Assembly (NCBI GenBank): GCA_018063105.1
Contig: JAGOQX010000006.1
Coordinates: 1 to 49,920, forward strand
Source of the DNA: Patescibacteria group bacterium
Lineage (GTDB): Bacteria; Patescibacteriota; Patescibacteriia; 2-12-FULL-60-25
Direction of reading: 5' to 3'
Length of the DNA stretch: 49,920 nt
In this document: piece by piece, positions 1 through 8,430 of the stretch
Layout: the number at the start of each line of letters is the position of its first letter
Position numbering within the stretch: the stretch's first letter is position 1
Made by a program: the position numbers and the translations under genes
Notes under the pieces: model-generated
What the model was told of the DNA's origin: nothing
Database searches by the model: none
Seen by the model: only the letters and a program-made list of their open reading frames with translations

Positions 1-3000
1 CAGCGCTCGTGTTTGGATTTGAGGCTTTGTCGATGGTGAGATGGAGAATCGTTGCAGAGGATGAAGCTGTGACGGTTGGAGTGCCTGGAGCATCTGCGAG
101 GGTGTAGAAAGCGATCTCTGAGGCTGCAGGGGTCAGGTGACCAATATCGTCATATGCCCAGATGTTGGCAACGTATTGAGTTGAGGTTGCGAGACCTGAG
201 AGTTGTGTGGTTGCAGTTGAATTGAAATCAATGGCACCGAGGTCTGCGTCAGTGGATGAGGTGAAGGAAGAGTCTGAGACTGCAACACCTGAGGCGCCTG
301 CTTTGTAGTAGATTGCGTATTCTTTGAAGTTGTCGTCTGTGGCAGCTGAACCAAAGGTGAATGTGACGGATTGCGTTGAGGTTGTGCTAATGGCGAGATC
401 ACCTGGAGCAACTGGGGACTTGGTATCTAGGTTAAATGCGTCAGATGTTCTTGTGGTACCTGATGCTGTTCCATCGTTTGGAGTGATGCGGAGATAGACG
501 GATGAGTCTTCTGTGTTTGGAAGGTCTGTGGCTGCATCCCAGGCGAAGGTGAGATCAATGGAACCATCATTGTCTGTATCGATACCAGAGATACGACCTG
601 ATGAGGTTGTGACACCATTTCCTTCACTGTTTTCTGAGGCTGTTGCGACTGTGGCATTGACCCAGGTTGAATTGTCTGTGGAATATTCCACACCGAGGAT
701 TGTTGCGTTCGAGTCTGCATCGGCGATTGTGGAGGTTGCGGTGACGAGAGATGCGGAGGATTGGATTGGGCCGATGTATGAGGAGGCGGTTGGAGCGGAG
801 TTGGAGAGAACTTCAACATATACGCCATCACCACCAGATGCAAAACCGCCAACCCCGCCAGCAAGCGTTAATGTCGATGATACGGAAGCTGACATGGATG
901 CGTACGTAATCTTTACACATCCTCCTCCCCCGCCTCCGCTTGTTGCACCTCCTGCACCACCGTTTACAGTAAATGCATCAGGTGTCCCTGATATCGCGCC
1001 CGCGACAATATTAAATGCTCCACCAGCACCACCGCCGTTATATGTGGAGTTCGTGTCTGTGGTACCAGAAACTTTTCCTCTTGCCATCAAACTACCGTCA
1101 ACCACAAGAGTTGTGGTCGCATGAATCATAACGAGCCCTCCGCCGTAGCCGCCAGGATTACCATAACCATCCGATCCACCTCCGGAACCTAATGTATCAG
1201 GATTATTCGTATCGCAATATGCATCCGTAGCCGGCCAACTAGTACCTGCACCACCGTTACCCGCATGAGCACCGCCAGAAGCTCCACTTTGGTTAGCACC
1301 CCGTCCTCTTCCCGGTCCTGAGCCACTCCAATCCACCCCTCCCTCCCCACCTCGATAGCCTCTACCATCAACATTAATCGAACCACCATTTTGAATATCA
1401 ATTGCATTCGCATCAATGTGCACAATATGCGTTTGTTCAGTCGAATTTGATCCGTGTGTGACTACCGCCTGATTTCGAATAACAAAATTACCAACAGTGA
1501 ATCGTGTAGTCGTCGAATAGTTGTAAAATGTCGTTGTTGCTGCACCAATCGTAACGATGGCTGATTGAGAAAAATATGACTCGATACCTTGATACAGATT
1601 GGTTGTACCACTCGTTGTAAAATCTGTAATTGTTGATCCAAGTGCTGCCCCAGCGCCGAGCGTCAAGGCTCCCGTTGGCGCAACATTTAATGTCGCGTTA
1701 TTTTGAAATGTTCCATTCGAAATATTAACATGAATATCATAGATGGTGCTCGTACCAGAAAGGTTCAAGGTTCCATTTGTTGTTATCGTAGAAGGATTAG
1801 CTCCGTCACTAACAAAAGGTACAGGGGCACTAATCGTCAGAGTTTTTGCTGTAGGGACCAGAACTGTCGTCCCTGTAGTATACAACACGTTCAATGACAA
1901 GCTTGAAACAAGACTCGTAGCTGCATCAGAAACACCCGAACCATATACATATAAATTACCATCAACACCGCTATCCGTATCCTGAACAAAAACTTCACCG
2001 GCCCCACCTCTCTGGTACCCAGCGCTTCCCCCGTACGTGTATACACCGGACAGATCAATGGTATTAGAACTGGTATACAACAAAGCGATACACCCACCAC
2101 CGCCACCACCGCTCACATTGCTACCAGTTCCACCTTTTGCTGTCACCTGCGCTGGCGTTCCGGTTAATGTTCCAGCAGATAAGTTAATACCACCTCCAGC
2201 CCCACCTCCGTTATACGATGAATTCACATCCGTGCTCCCCGAAGCTCTTCCATTAGCCGAAATGACTCCATTAATAGTCAACGAACCACCGGATTGCGTA
2301 TGCAACACAATTAACCCACCACCATTCCCCCCCGTCTCTCCCCCACCGTCTACACCACCTCCTGACCCTAACGTCATCGGATTTGCCGCATCGCAATATG
2401 CGTCAGTCAAAGGCCAACTAGTACCTGCACCACCATTACCCGCATGAGCACCACCAGAAGCTCCGTACTGATTAGCCCCCCGCCCTCCTCCGGGCCCCGA
2501 TCCGTTCCAATCCCAAGCACTATTTCCACCTCTATATCCTTTTCCATCAACATTAACTATACCTCCCAGCTGAACATCAATATTTGCCGCGAGAAAATTC
2601 ACACTATAATCATGAGCCGTTGTATTCGCTGTATGCGTCAACAATCCTCCGCTCTTCACGGTGAGCGCTCCAACGATCGTATTTGTAGATGAAGAGTTTT
2701 GCTGTAGCGTTCCGTTATTATCAATCGTGATATTCGTTCCAGATGTTGAACCGGTAAGAACAAGGGTATTTGATGCTGAAGCGGTTCCACCAAGTGTCAG
2801 ATTATTAAAGACGATTGATCCCGAGGCGGTAACCGTTACTCCAGCGTCAAGATCAACCACAACATTCTTATTTTCGTCTGGTACAGCGTCATCACTCCAG
2901 TTTGTAGCAGATGACCACAACCCATCACTTGCGTCACCATCCCAAGTGACTGTTGTAATATCAGCCTTCACGATTGATGGCGGATGAATCCGATCTACTG

Positions 3001-3076
3001 CAGCAAACACCAAAAAAGCTAGAGCAGAAAAAAGAATGGTGATTGGAAGGATTCGAGAGACTATCTTCTTCATCAT
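1..3076 (-). CDS. Large secreted Gly-rich surface protein (C-terminus cut by window)
   Basis: About 1025 codons are open on the minus strand and run off the window edge, so the C-terminus is missing. The N-terminus (MMKKIVSRILPITILFSALA) is a signal peptide or anchor. After it come Ser/Thr/Asn-rich beta-type sequence and two copies of a Gly-rich module, near 2090-2580 and 900-1400. Each copy has a GASGGAHAGNGGAGTSWP core, an AYCD motif, and a GGGGGGC stretch further on. From about residue 750 the protein changes to fibronectin/cadherin-like sequence, with a calcium-loop-like DTDNDGSIDL segment. Codon use also shifts near base 830 to mostly C- or A-ending codons. It is probably an exported adhesin or cell-surface fibre; the exact function is unknown. 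The start is the first of two adjacent ATGs, with no clear Shine-Dalgarno. Plus-strand ORFs here are shadows. Confidence 0.85.
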   Translation of the reverse strand, partial: MMKKIVSRILPITILFSALAFLVFAAVDRIHPPSIVKADITTVTWDGDASDGLWSSATNWSDDAVPDENKNVVVDLDAGVTVTASGSIVFNNLTLGGTASASNTLVLTGSTSGTNITIDNNGTLQQNSSSTNTIVGALTVKSGGLLTHTANTTAHDYSVNFLAANIDVQLGGIVNVDGKGYRGGNSAWDWNGSGPGGGRGANQYGASGGAHAGNGGAGTSWPLTDAYCDAANPMTLGSGGGVDGGGETGGNGGGLIVLHTQSGGSLTINGVISANGRASGSTDVNSSYNGGGAGGGINLSAGTLTGTPAQVTAKGGTGSNVSGGGGGGCIALLYTSSNTIDLSGVYTYGGSAGYQRGGAGEVFVQDTDSGVDGNLYVYGSGVSDAATSLVSSLSLNVLYTTGTTVLVPTAKTLTISAPVPFVSDGANPSTITTNGTLNLSGTSTIYDIHVNISNGTFQNNATLNVAPTGALTLGAGAALGSTITDFTTSGTTNLYQGIESYFSQSAIVTIGAATTTFYNYSTTTRFTVGNFVIRNQAVVTHGSNSTEQTHIVHIDANAIDIQNGGSINVDGRGYRGGEGGVDWSGSGPGRGRGANQSGASGGAHAGNGGAGTSWPATDAYCDTNNPDTLGSGGGSDGYGNPGGYGGGLVMIHATTTLVVDGSLMARGKVSGTTDTNSTYNGGGAGGAFNIVAGAISGTPDAFTVNGGAGGATSGGGGGGCVKITYASMSASVSSTLTLAGGVGGFASGGDGVYVEVLSNSAPTASSYIGPIQSSASLVTATSTIADADSNATILGVEYSTDNSTWVNATVATASENSEGNGVTTSSGRISGIDTDNDGSIDLTFAWDAATDLPNTEDSSVYLRITPNDGTASGTTRTSDAFNLDTKSPVAPGDLAISTTSTQSVTFTFGSAATDDNFKEYAIYYKAGASGVAVSDSSFTSSTDADLGAIDFNSTATTQLSGLATSTQYVANIWAYDDIGHLTPAASEIAFYTLADAPGTPTVTASSSATILHLTIDKASNPNTSA

Positions 3077-3163
3077 TCGAAACAATGGAAGCTCAACACT
3101 AAGTAACATATATTATTTAAATAATACCATAAAACAAATCCGCCTAATAGGCGGATTTGAATA

Positions 3164-3239
3164 TGGTTGCGGGAGCCGGACTCGAACCGGCGACCTCCAG
3201 GTTATGGGCCTGGCGAGCTGCCAACTGCTCTATCCCGCG
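3164..3239 (-). tRNA. Initiator tRNA-fMet (CAT)
   Basis: A full cloverleaf is readable on the minus strand, with CCA encoded. The anticodon loop CCCATAA gives CAT. Two initiator hallmarks are visible: the first base C cannot pair with A at position 72 (C1-A72 mismatch), and the D stem has the A11-U24 pair. The anticodon stem is CCAGG/CCTGG. It therefore has only two of the usual three consecutive G-C pairs, with A29-U41 replacing G29-C41. The T loop is TTCGAGT. It lies between the surface-protein gene and a glycosyltransferase gene, both on the same strand. Confidence 0.95.
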
Positions 3240-3283
3240 TTAGCTCTACTGTTGAGAGACTATACTGGAAATTGAAAAAAACG

Positions 3284-4456
3284 TCAAACGGATCGAGAAG
3301 CTGCCTGAAGCAGGACTTCCAAGGAGATTCCTGCTGCTTTTTCCCATGTCATCGCTCGACTCCGTTCCTTTCCTTTTTCCGCCAGGGCGCGACGCGACAC
3401 TTCATTATCCATTACTCGAATGAGTGCACGTTCCCAAGCCTCAACATCTTGCGGTGAGATACTTATTCCGTCTGAACCCACCACTTCCGGCAATGCACCC
3501 GCATTAGACGTAAGGACCGCGCTGCCCGCCTGCATCCCCTCTAGCGCTACGAGCCCAAAACCTTCATGCAGCGATGGCACAGCAACGATTTGGGCCCCCA
3601 GAAGCAGGTCTCGGCGGTCCTCATCCGTCGGCATCTCAATACGATGGAGTCGTGAGCCGTTTTCACTTGGAACAGCCCACCCTTCCTTTAGCGCATGCAA
3701 AATTGGCCCCATCTTCCATCCATCACGACCCGCAACCAAAATATCAACGGGATGATTGAATTTTTCTCGAGCTCGAAGCCACGCATCCAATAACATCGGG
3801 ATATTTTTGCGCGGCTCAATCGTTCCCATGCAAAGAATATACGGATTTGAAATTCCACGCTCAGCAACACGATATCGTGCACGCTGCTTCGCATGCAGCA
3901 ACGCTTCTCCTTCTAAACCTGATAATACCGGATCGCCGCCCTCATTCGTTACAACGATCTGCTCACCTTTTAATCCAAAACGGTTCTGTAATTCTTGTTT
4001 TGTGAATTCAGAAACACATAGCACCCGTTTCGATCGCATCACGCCGTGACGAAATAAACTCGTTGTCACAGCACGACGCATGAACGGCTCCGAAAACCAT
4101 TCTGGATGATCGAAAATCGCGATATCATGAACCCAAGGAACTGTCGGGCAACGAATGCCGGGTGGAATCGCACCTGATGGGACGAAGAGCAAATCAATGG
4201 GCGTCCGCGCTAAAGCCCGACGAAGTGCTGCTCCACCTGCATGATCCAGTCGAATGATGTGTGTTGATATGGGTTTCTGCCGCACGAGCCAGTCCTCTGC
4301 CCCAGGGGCCGCGCCCTTCGGCATAAACATCGTCCAACGAATATCTTGATTTGGCAACGCAACAAGCGCCTTTGAAAGCGCTTTTGCCGCATGAGCGATC
4401 CCCGCTCCAGGCGACCCGTCGCTTGGCAAACATCGGAGATCGATTCCAATATGCAT
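3284..4456 (-). CDS. Family 4 (GT-B) glycosyltransferase
   Basis: This 390-residue protein probably transfers a sugar from a nucleotide donor to a cell-envelope acceptor. The N-terminus MHIGIDLRCLP is the usual first strand of the GT-B fold. The C-terminal half holds the donor-site signature, with LHEGFGLVALEGMQAG giving the paired glutamates (EX7E) of family 4 enzymes. Other visible marks are GTIEPRKNIPMLLDAW and SNAGALPEVVG. A longer start at 4480 exists, but it would overlap the upstream carboxypeptidase gene. The ATG at 4456 begins two bases after that gene's stop codon and matches the family N-terminus. It is the last gene of a cell-envelope and chromosome-segregation cluster. The acceptor cannot be told from sequence. 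Confidence 0.9.
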   Translation of the reverse strand: MHIGIDLRCLPSDGSPGAGIAHAAKALSKALVALPNQDIRWTMFMPKGAAPGAEDWLVRQKPISTHIIRLDHAGGAALRRALARTPIDLLFVPSGAIPPGIRCPTVPWVHDIAIFDHPEWFSEPFMRRAVTTSLFRHGVMRSKRVLCVSEFTKQELQNRFGLKGEQIVVTNEGGDPVLSGLEGEALLHAKQRARYRVAERGISNPYILCMGTIEPRKNIPMLLDAWLRAREKFNHPVDILVAGRDGWKMGPILHALKEGWAVPSENGSRLHRIEMPTDEDRRDLLLGAQIVAVPSLHEGFGLVALEGMQAGSAVLTSNAGALPEVVGSDGISISPQDVEAWERALIRVMDNEVSRRALAEKGKERSRAMTWEKAAGISLEVLLQAASRSV

Positions 4457-4457
4457 A

Positions 4458-5369
4458 TTATTTCCACTCGTACGTATCAAATGCCCAGGTCGTCAATGCT
4501 TTAATGTCTTGATATCGAGAAAAATGATTATCACTACCTAATTCAACCGCCACAATCTCATGGCCCTCTTTATTCTTTGTAATTTGCGCCATGCAATATC
4601 CAGCTTCTGGTAATGAACCCGTCTTTGCCGCAACAATACCGTATGGATCTTTATTTAAATATGTTGGAAGAAGAAGATTCGTAGACAAAACTCTGTAATC
4701 CTTGTTCGAGTTTATTGCATGAGCCGTTACTTCTGACAATTTAGCAATCTCGCGAATTTCTGGATACGCGGCAGCCGCAGACAACAGCGCTCCAACGTCT
4801 GCGGCACTTGCCCGATTCTCTGGATTCATGCCTGACGGTTCTACAAATATCGGTGTTCGAAGTCCGAGGCTCTTCACCTTCTCATTCATCAATTCTGCAA
4901 ATCGTTCTTTCCCACCCGTCACACGAGCAATCGCGTTCGCAGATGCGTTCACAGATCCGACCAACATCGTTTCTAATGCATCTCGCAATGTGACCGTCTC
5001 ACCAACCGGAATCACGATCTTTCCTTCTGATCGATCTATATCCGCACTAACGTACGTGAGCGTTTTATCCAAATTCGGTTTTCGATCAAGAAAAACCATT
5101 GCGGTCACAAGCTTTGTCAAACTCGCAATCGGCATCACGCGATGTGGATCTTTCGCATACAACACATTTCCCGTTGCAAGATCAGCAACAAATACACTTG
5201 GACTACTTGTCCGCACCCCTAAACTATTTGCAATACGTTTTTTGGGACCCTTTGGGCGTTGTACCGTGGCAGCCATTGGAAGCTGACGGAAAAACGAAAG
5301 CTCCTGCGCCTGCACGGGCGCTGGCGCGATAATGAATGCGGCGAGACCGCCGAGAAAAGATGAGAGCAT
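4458..5369 (-). CDS. D-alanyl-D-alanine carboxypeptidase (peptidase S11)
   Basis: This 303-residue exported serine peptidase trims the terminal D-Ala from peptidoglycan stem peptides. All three penicillin-binding-protein motifs are present: S83-L-T-K86 (nucleophile and base), S139-V-N141, and K249-T-G251. The first 22 residues are hydrophobic and end in a VQAQ signal-peptidase-like site, though the N-terminus lacks the usual positive charges. The catalytic domain is complete. The long beta-rich C-terminal domain of typical DacA is missing, which fits the small family members of reduced genomes. The gene sits 7 bases after scpB and just before the glycosyltransferase, so the cluster probably acts in wall maturation and division. 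Confidence 0.92.
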   Translation of the reverse strand: MLSSFLGGLAAFIIAPAPVQAQELSFFRQLPMAATVQRPKGPKKRIANSLGVRTSSPSVFVADLATGNVLYAKDPHRVMPIASLTKLVTAMVFLDRKPNLDKTLTYVSADIDRSEGKIVIPVGETVTLRDALETMLVGSVNASANAIARVTGGKERFAELMNEKVKSLGLRTPIFVEPSGMNPENRASAADVGALLSAAAAYPEIREIAKLSEVTAHAINSNKDYRVLSTNLLLPTYLNKDPYGIVAAKTGSLPEAGYCMAQITKNKEGHEIVAVELGSDNHFSRYQDIKALTTWAFDTYEWK

Positions 5370-5376
5370 GCAAAAA

Positions 5377-5955
5377 CTAAATGGTTAACGACTGCTGGTC
5401 CGTCGGCGGTGGCGCTTTTTCAAGTTGCGCAAGCACATCTGAAACAGCCGAATGACCGCGCAACGTTACGTAATCTGGAAGCGACTCCACACCTGGAACA
5501 CCAATGTGATGTATAAAAGCAAAACTCACAGCATAGACCGGCTGACCTAAACGAGTATCTTCTTTCTCTTCAATCAAGCCACGCAACAATAGGTTACGCA
5601 AAATCATTGAAGACTGAACACCGCGAATCTGCTCAAGCTCTGGTCGCGTCAACGGTCCACAATAGGCTAAAATCGTTAACGCCTCAAGCGACGGACGAGA
5701 AAGCTCTCCAGCCGCCTCATCGTGCACAACACGTCGCACATCATCGGCCATCTCTGGTCGTGTGACGAGTTCGTATGATGGACCATTCTGCTGCAACATC
5801 ATCCCACTCCCTGATACATCAAGACGATCCGCAAGCTGTTTCAAGACCACATCTACTTCTGCCGGCTGCATATCAACAGCCTCAGCAAGCCGTTTGATAT
5901 TCAACGGTTTTGCCGCAGCAAAGAGAAGCGCCTCAAGGCGAGCGTCGAGCGTCAT
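5377..5955 (-). CDS. scpB: Segregation and condensation protein B
   Basis: ScpB is the winged-helix subunit that dimerises and binds ScpA in the SMC-ScpAB condensin, which compacts and segregates chromosomes. The 192-residue product has the expected two winged-helix domains. The N-terminal start (LEALLFAAAKPLNIKRLAE) and the central SRPSLEALTILAYCGPLTRPE segment, followed by an RGV motif and a LEEKEDTRLGQP-like wing, are typical. Its ATG overlaps the scpA stop by four bases (ATGA), so the two are probably translationally coupled. The length is normal for the family. Confidence 0.95.
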   Translation of the reverse strand: MTLDARLEALLFAAAKPLNIKRLAEAVDMQPAEVDVVLKQLADRLDVSGSGMMLQQNGPSYELVTRPEMADDVRRVVHDEAAGELSRPSLEALTILAYCGPLTRPELEQIRGVQSSMILRNLLLRGLIEEKEDTRLGQPVYAVSFAFIHHIGVPGVESLPDYVTLRGHSAVSDVLAQLEKAPPPTDQQSLTI

Positions 5956-6701
5956 AAGAAAGAATTTGCCAATGGATCATGCGTAGGCGCCTCCGGATGA
6001 GATTGAATGCCAATATCATGAAACAACTCTGTTTGGTCAACCGCAACAAAACGTTGCTTCACGAGCTCAAGCAGCGCTAAGAAGCTTACCACAAGCTCCG
6101 CCTTTGTGGCACGGGCACCAACAAATTCATGAAATGTCGTTTGCGCAAGATCTTTAATGCGATTCAATAACCCACGAATTTTGTCGTGAATGGAAATAAC
6201 GCGCTCAACGGCTGCCTGTGGCAACGCTCGCACCGGTTCAAGCCGAGAAATAACACGGCGCATCACCTGCTCTAAGACAACAGAAGTGATACCAGCTGGT
6301 GGAAAAAACGATCCGGCCGGCGGCTTCCAAGCAATATGTTCACGCGGAAAGGACCGGAGACCGGATTTCCACATTACATCGATTTGCTTTGAAGCTTCCA
6401 CAAACATCTGATATCGACGAAGCTGGGTTTCCAAGTCCGGCCCCTCATCCAACATCGGGTCAACAAGCGTTGGCAACAACAAACGAGACTTGAGATAAAT
6501 CAATTTCGCCGCAACAATCAAAAAATCCGCCAGTTCTTCCAGCGGAATCTTTTTCCCCTCCTCTGCCTTCACATACGCCAAAAACTGCTCCGTCACAGCC
6601 GCCAGCGACATCGTTGAAATATCCATCTGTTGGCTCTCAACCAACTGAAGCAACAGGTCCAACGGCCCTTCAAAAGATTCTACACGGAATAGGACTGACA
6701 C
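5952..6701 (-). CDS. scpA: Segregation and condensation protein A (kleisin)
   Basis: ScpA is the kleisin that bridges the SMC heads and recruits ScpB. The N-terminal SMC-binding segment FRVESFEGPLDLLLQLV is diagnostic, followed by MDISTMSLAAVTEQFLAYV and a helical linker. The C-terminal winged helix contains SFLALLELVKQRFVAVDQTELF. An upstream ATG at 6797 would add about 32 residues that do not look like the family. The GTG at 6701 is preferred because the family N-terminus begins there. A promoter (TTGGCT, 17 bases, TACTAT) also ends only seven bases before it, implying a leaderless message. Scp genes head the minus-strand cluster. Confidence 0.93.
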   Translation of the reverse strand: MSVLFRVESFEGPLDLLLQLVESQQMDISTMSLAAVTEQFLAYVKAEEGKKIPLEELADFLIVAAKLIYLKSRLLLPTLVDPMLDEGPDLETQLRRYQMFVEASKQIDVMWKSGLRSFPREHIAWKPPAGSFFPPAGITSVVLEQVMRRVISRLEPVRALPQAAVERVISIHDKIRGLLNRIKDLAQTTFHEFVGARATKAELVVSFLALLELVKQRFVAVDQTELFHDIGIQSHPEAPTHDPLANSFL

Positions 6702-6708
6702 GTGCGGA

Positions 6709-6737
6709 ATAGTAGCGTACGAGCGAACAAAAGCCAA
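6709..6737 (-). promoter_or_regulatory. Promoter of scpAB cluster, leaderless
   Basis: On the minus strand, TTGGCT (6732-6737) and TACTAT (6709-6714) are separated by 17 bases ending in CGC. The -10 box lies seven bases before the GTG of scpA, so transcription should begin at or next to the start codon. Confidence 0.55.
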
Positions 6738-6775
6738 AACATGTACCAGAATGCGTCTGTGAGACATCTGTATCA

Positions 6776-6804
6776 TTGACATAGAATTATACGTCACCTA
6801 TACT
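6776..6804 (+). promoter_or_regulatory. Promoter of the Phd/RelE-type pair, leaderless
   Basis: A consensus TTGACA (6776-6781), a 17-base spacer and TATACT (6799-6804) lie directly upstream of the antitoxin ATG at 6813. The predicted transcription start is within a base or two of the ATG, so the antitoxin message would be leaderless. The promoter is divergent from that of scpA. Confidence 0.75.
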
Positions 6805-6812
6805 GCTTCTGT

Positions 6813-7091
6813 ATGCCTCACTCAATCATCAACTCCGCGTCTGTTCGTGATCTTCAACGCGACTATCGCTCCATTATAGATCTTGCCAAACAAACACATG
6901 ATGCCGTTGTTCTTATCAATAAAAGCGTACCTGAGGCCGTTATTTTGGATATCGAAACATACAACGCATTAGCCGAAGATACCTATCCCGTAGACGAGGC
7001 CTATGCGCTTAAACTCGTTAAAGAAGCTCAACGTTCGTGCACGACCGGAAAACTCAAACAACTCAAATCATGGGATGAACTCGACTCATGA
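6813..7091 (+). CDS. Antitoxin, Phd/YefM family
   Basis: This 92-residue protein has the Phd/YefM antitoxin layout. The N-terminal fold binds operator DNA (SVRDLQRDYRSIIDLAKQ, then DAVVLINKSVPEAVILDIETYNAL). A more polar C-terminal tail from about residue 55 would wrap around the toxin. It is followed after three bases by a RelE-like toxin gene in the same orientation, the usual antitoxin-first order. Autoregulation through the promoter at 6776-6804 is expected from the family. The pair lies between the scp cluster and the DGR, at the edge of an accessory region. Confidence 0.88.
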   Translation: MPHSIINSASVRDLQRDYRSIIDLAKQTHDAVVLINKSVPEAVILDIETYNALAEDTYPVDEAYALKLVKEAQRSCTTGKLKQLKSWDELDS

Positions 7092-7094
7092 TGT

Positions 7095-7364
7095 ATGGCG
7101 CTCACGATTTTTTACGCGCCTCAATTCAAGCGTGACTATAAAAAGCTATCGACAAAACTACAAACGGAACTAAAAGAACGTGGAAAACTTTTTCAAGAAA
7201 AACCATTTCATCCGCTGCTCAAAACCCATAAGCTCACTGGAAAGTTGGATGGGATATGGGCATTCTCAATAGACATCAAGCATCGTATTCTTTTTCAATT
7301 CAAAGACAAGGATTCCGTCGTACTGTTACGTGTAGGCGATCATTCAGTGTATCGAAACAAATAA
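7095..7364 (+). CDS. Toxin, RelE/ParE superfamily (YafQ-like)
   Basis: The 89-residue product fits small ribosome-dependent mRNA interferases of the RelE/YafQ type. It begins with FYAPQFKRDYKKLS, continues with a helical pair and HPLLKTHKLTGKLDGIWAFSI, and ends with KHRILFQF, VVLLRVGDHSVYRNK. These match the core strands and the C-terminal basic or aromatic active-site end of the family. It follows its Phd-type antitoxin by three bases. The choice between RNA cleavage (RelE/YafQ) and gyrase poisoning (ParE) is not secure from sequence. The relative position of GIW and the HRILF strand favours the RelE/YafQ side. Confidence 0.85.
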   Translation: MALTIFYAPQFKRDYKKLSTKLQTELKERGKLFQEKPFHPLLKTHKLTGKLDGIWAFSIDIKHRILFQFKDKDSVVLLRVGDHSVYRNK

Positions 7365-7411
7365 AAAAGCAAAAATCTAAGGTAACGATACATAAAACAT
7401 TTCATACAACA

Positions 7412-8430
7412 TCAAAAATGCTCTTCGACATAAATCTGTCGTAATCGTTGTTTCATCTCATAACCCTCACAATGCGATAGCAGTCCAATACAGGAATAGA
7501 GTTGACACCTCGAAAGTCCATCTTTTTCTACGCGATACAGCATTCGTTGCTCCGTTTTCGCACGAAGATTTTTGTATTTATGCAAGATAACGTACCCCAG
7601 AAAATCAACACCTTGATCGAGTTTGCGTAACTCGATCTTTCGAGGATGAAGATCAAGTATAAGCTGCTCTTTTAGGAATGTACGCATAGGAGGAAGCAAA
7701 GAAACAAGCGCGACCGGATTTTCATGAACCATGATAAAATCATCGGTGTACCGTACATAATATTTCACATGCAAAACCTCTTTCACGAAATGATCAAACA
7801 GATTCATATACACATTCGCAAACAATTGCGATGTAAGGTTTCCGATAGGAATTCCATGAGCTCTCTCTCTCTCTCAATAAAGTTATCCACAACCTCATAA
7901 CGATCACCGATACTACGCAACAACCACAGCGTATCCGGATCTTTCACTTTTTGCTCAATCAATCGCATAAGAGTGACATGGTTAATGCTATCAAAAAATT
8001 TCCGGATATCGCACTTCAGTGCCCAACACGGTCCGAAATAATTCTTACTCACTTTTCGCATAAACCCTTCAAGCCTATCGACTGCTGCGTGCGTCCCCTT
8101 GCCGATGCGACAGGAATAGGAATCGAAAATGAAAGATGGTTCAAAGACAGAAGCGAGAACTCTATAGATCGCATGATGCACGACCCTATCACGCACATCC
8201 GCTTTATGAATGATACGATGCTTTGGATCAAAAATCTGAAAACGTTTATACGGAGCGTGGCGATATGTTTTCGTCTTTAACTCATAATTCAAACGAAACA
8301 AATTATCCTCCAAATGATATTCAAAATCTTGTACATCAGCATTCGCTCGTTTCCCCATCTTAAATTCAGCCCATGCGGTAAATAAGTTTTTTAACGAGAT
8401 AATTTCATCAAATGTATGCAAGAAATCCAC
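7412..8430 (-). pseudogene. DGR reverse transcriptase, frame split at a GA repeat
   Basis: Two abutting reading frames (8430-7804 and about 7870-7412) together form one reverse transcriptase of about 338 residues. The first holds DPKHRIIHKADVRDRVVHHA and motif A KCDIRKFFDSI, with catalytic Asp141. The second holds GIPIGNLTSQLFANVYMN (the DGR-type motif 4), the catalytic YTDD box and the GVDFLGYVI thumb segment. The break lies in a GA tract at 7861-7875. Removing one GA unit rejoins the frames as ...DNFIERERAHGIPIGN.... Everything else is intact, so this may be a reversible on/off switch, a recent inactivation or an assembly error. The start overlaps the divergent avd start by 15 bases. Neighbouring Avd, TR and VR identify it as the retroelement polymerase. 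Confidence 0.88.
7861..7875. repeat. (CT)7C / (GA)7G microsatellite inside RT
   Basis: Fifteen bases of alternating CT on the plus strand (GA on the coding strand) sit exactly where the two reverse transcriptase frames diverge, just before the GIPIGN motif. Seven units put the downstream half out of frame. Six units would restore it. Such tracts are classic slipped-strand phase-variation sites. Confidence 0.9.

Noticed and set aside
513-1124. Plus-strand open frame rich in Pro and Ala
   Set aside because: It is the antisense of the Gly-rich surface protein; Gly codons read as Pro/Ala on the other strand.
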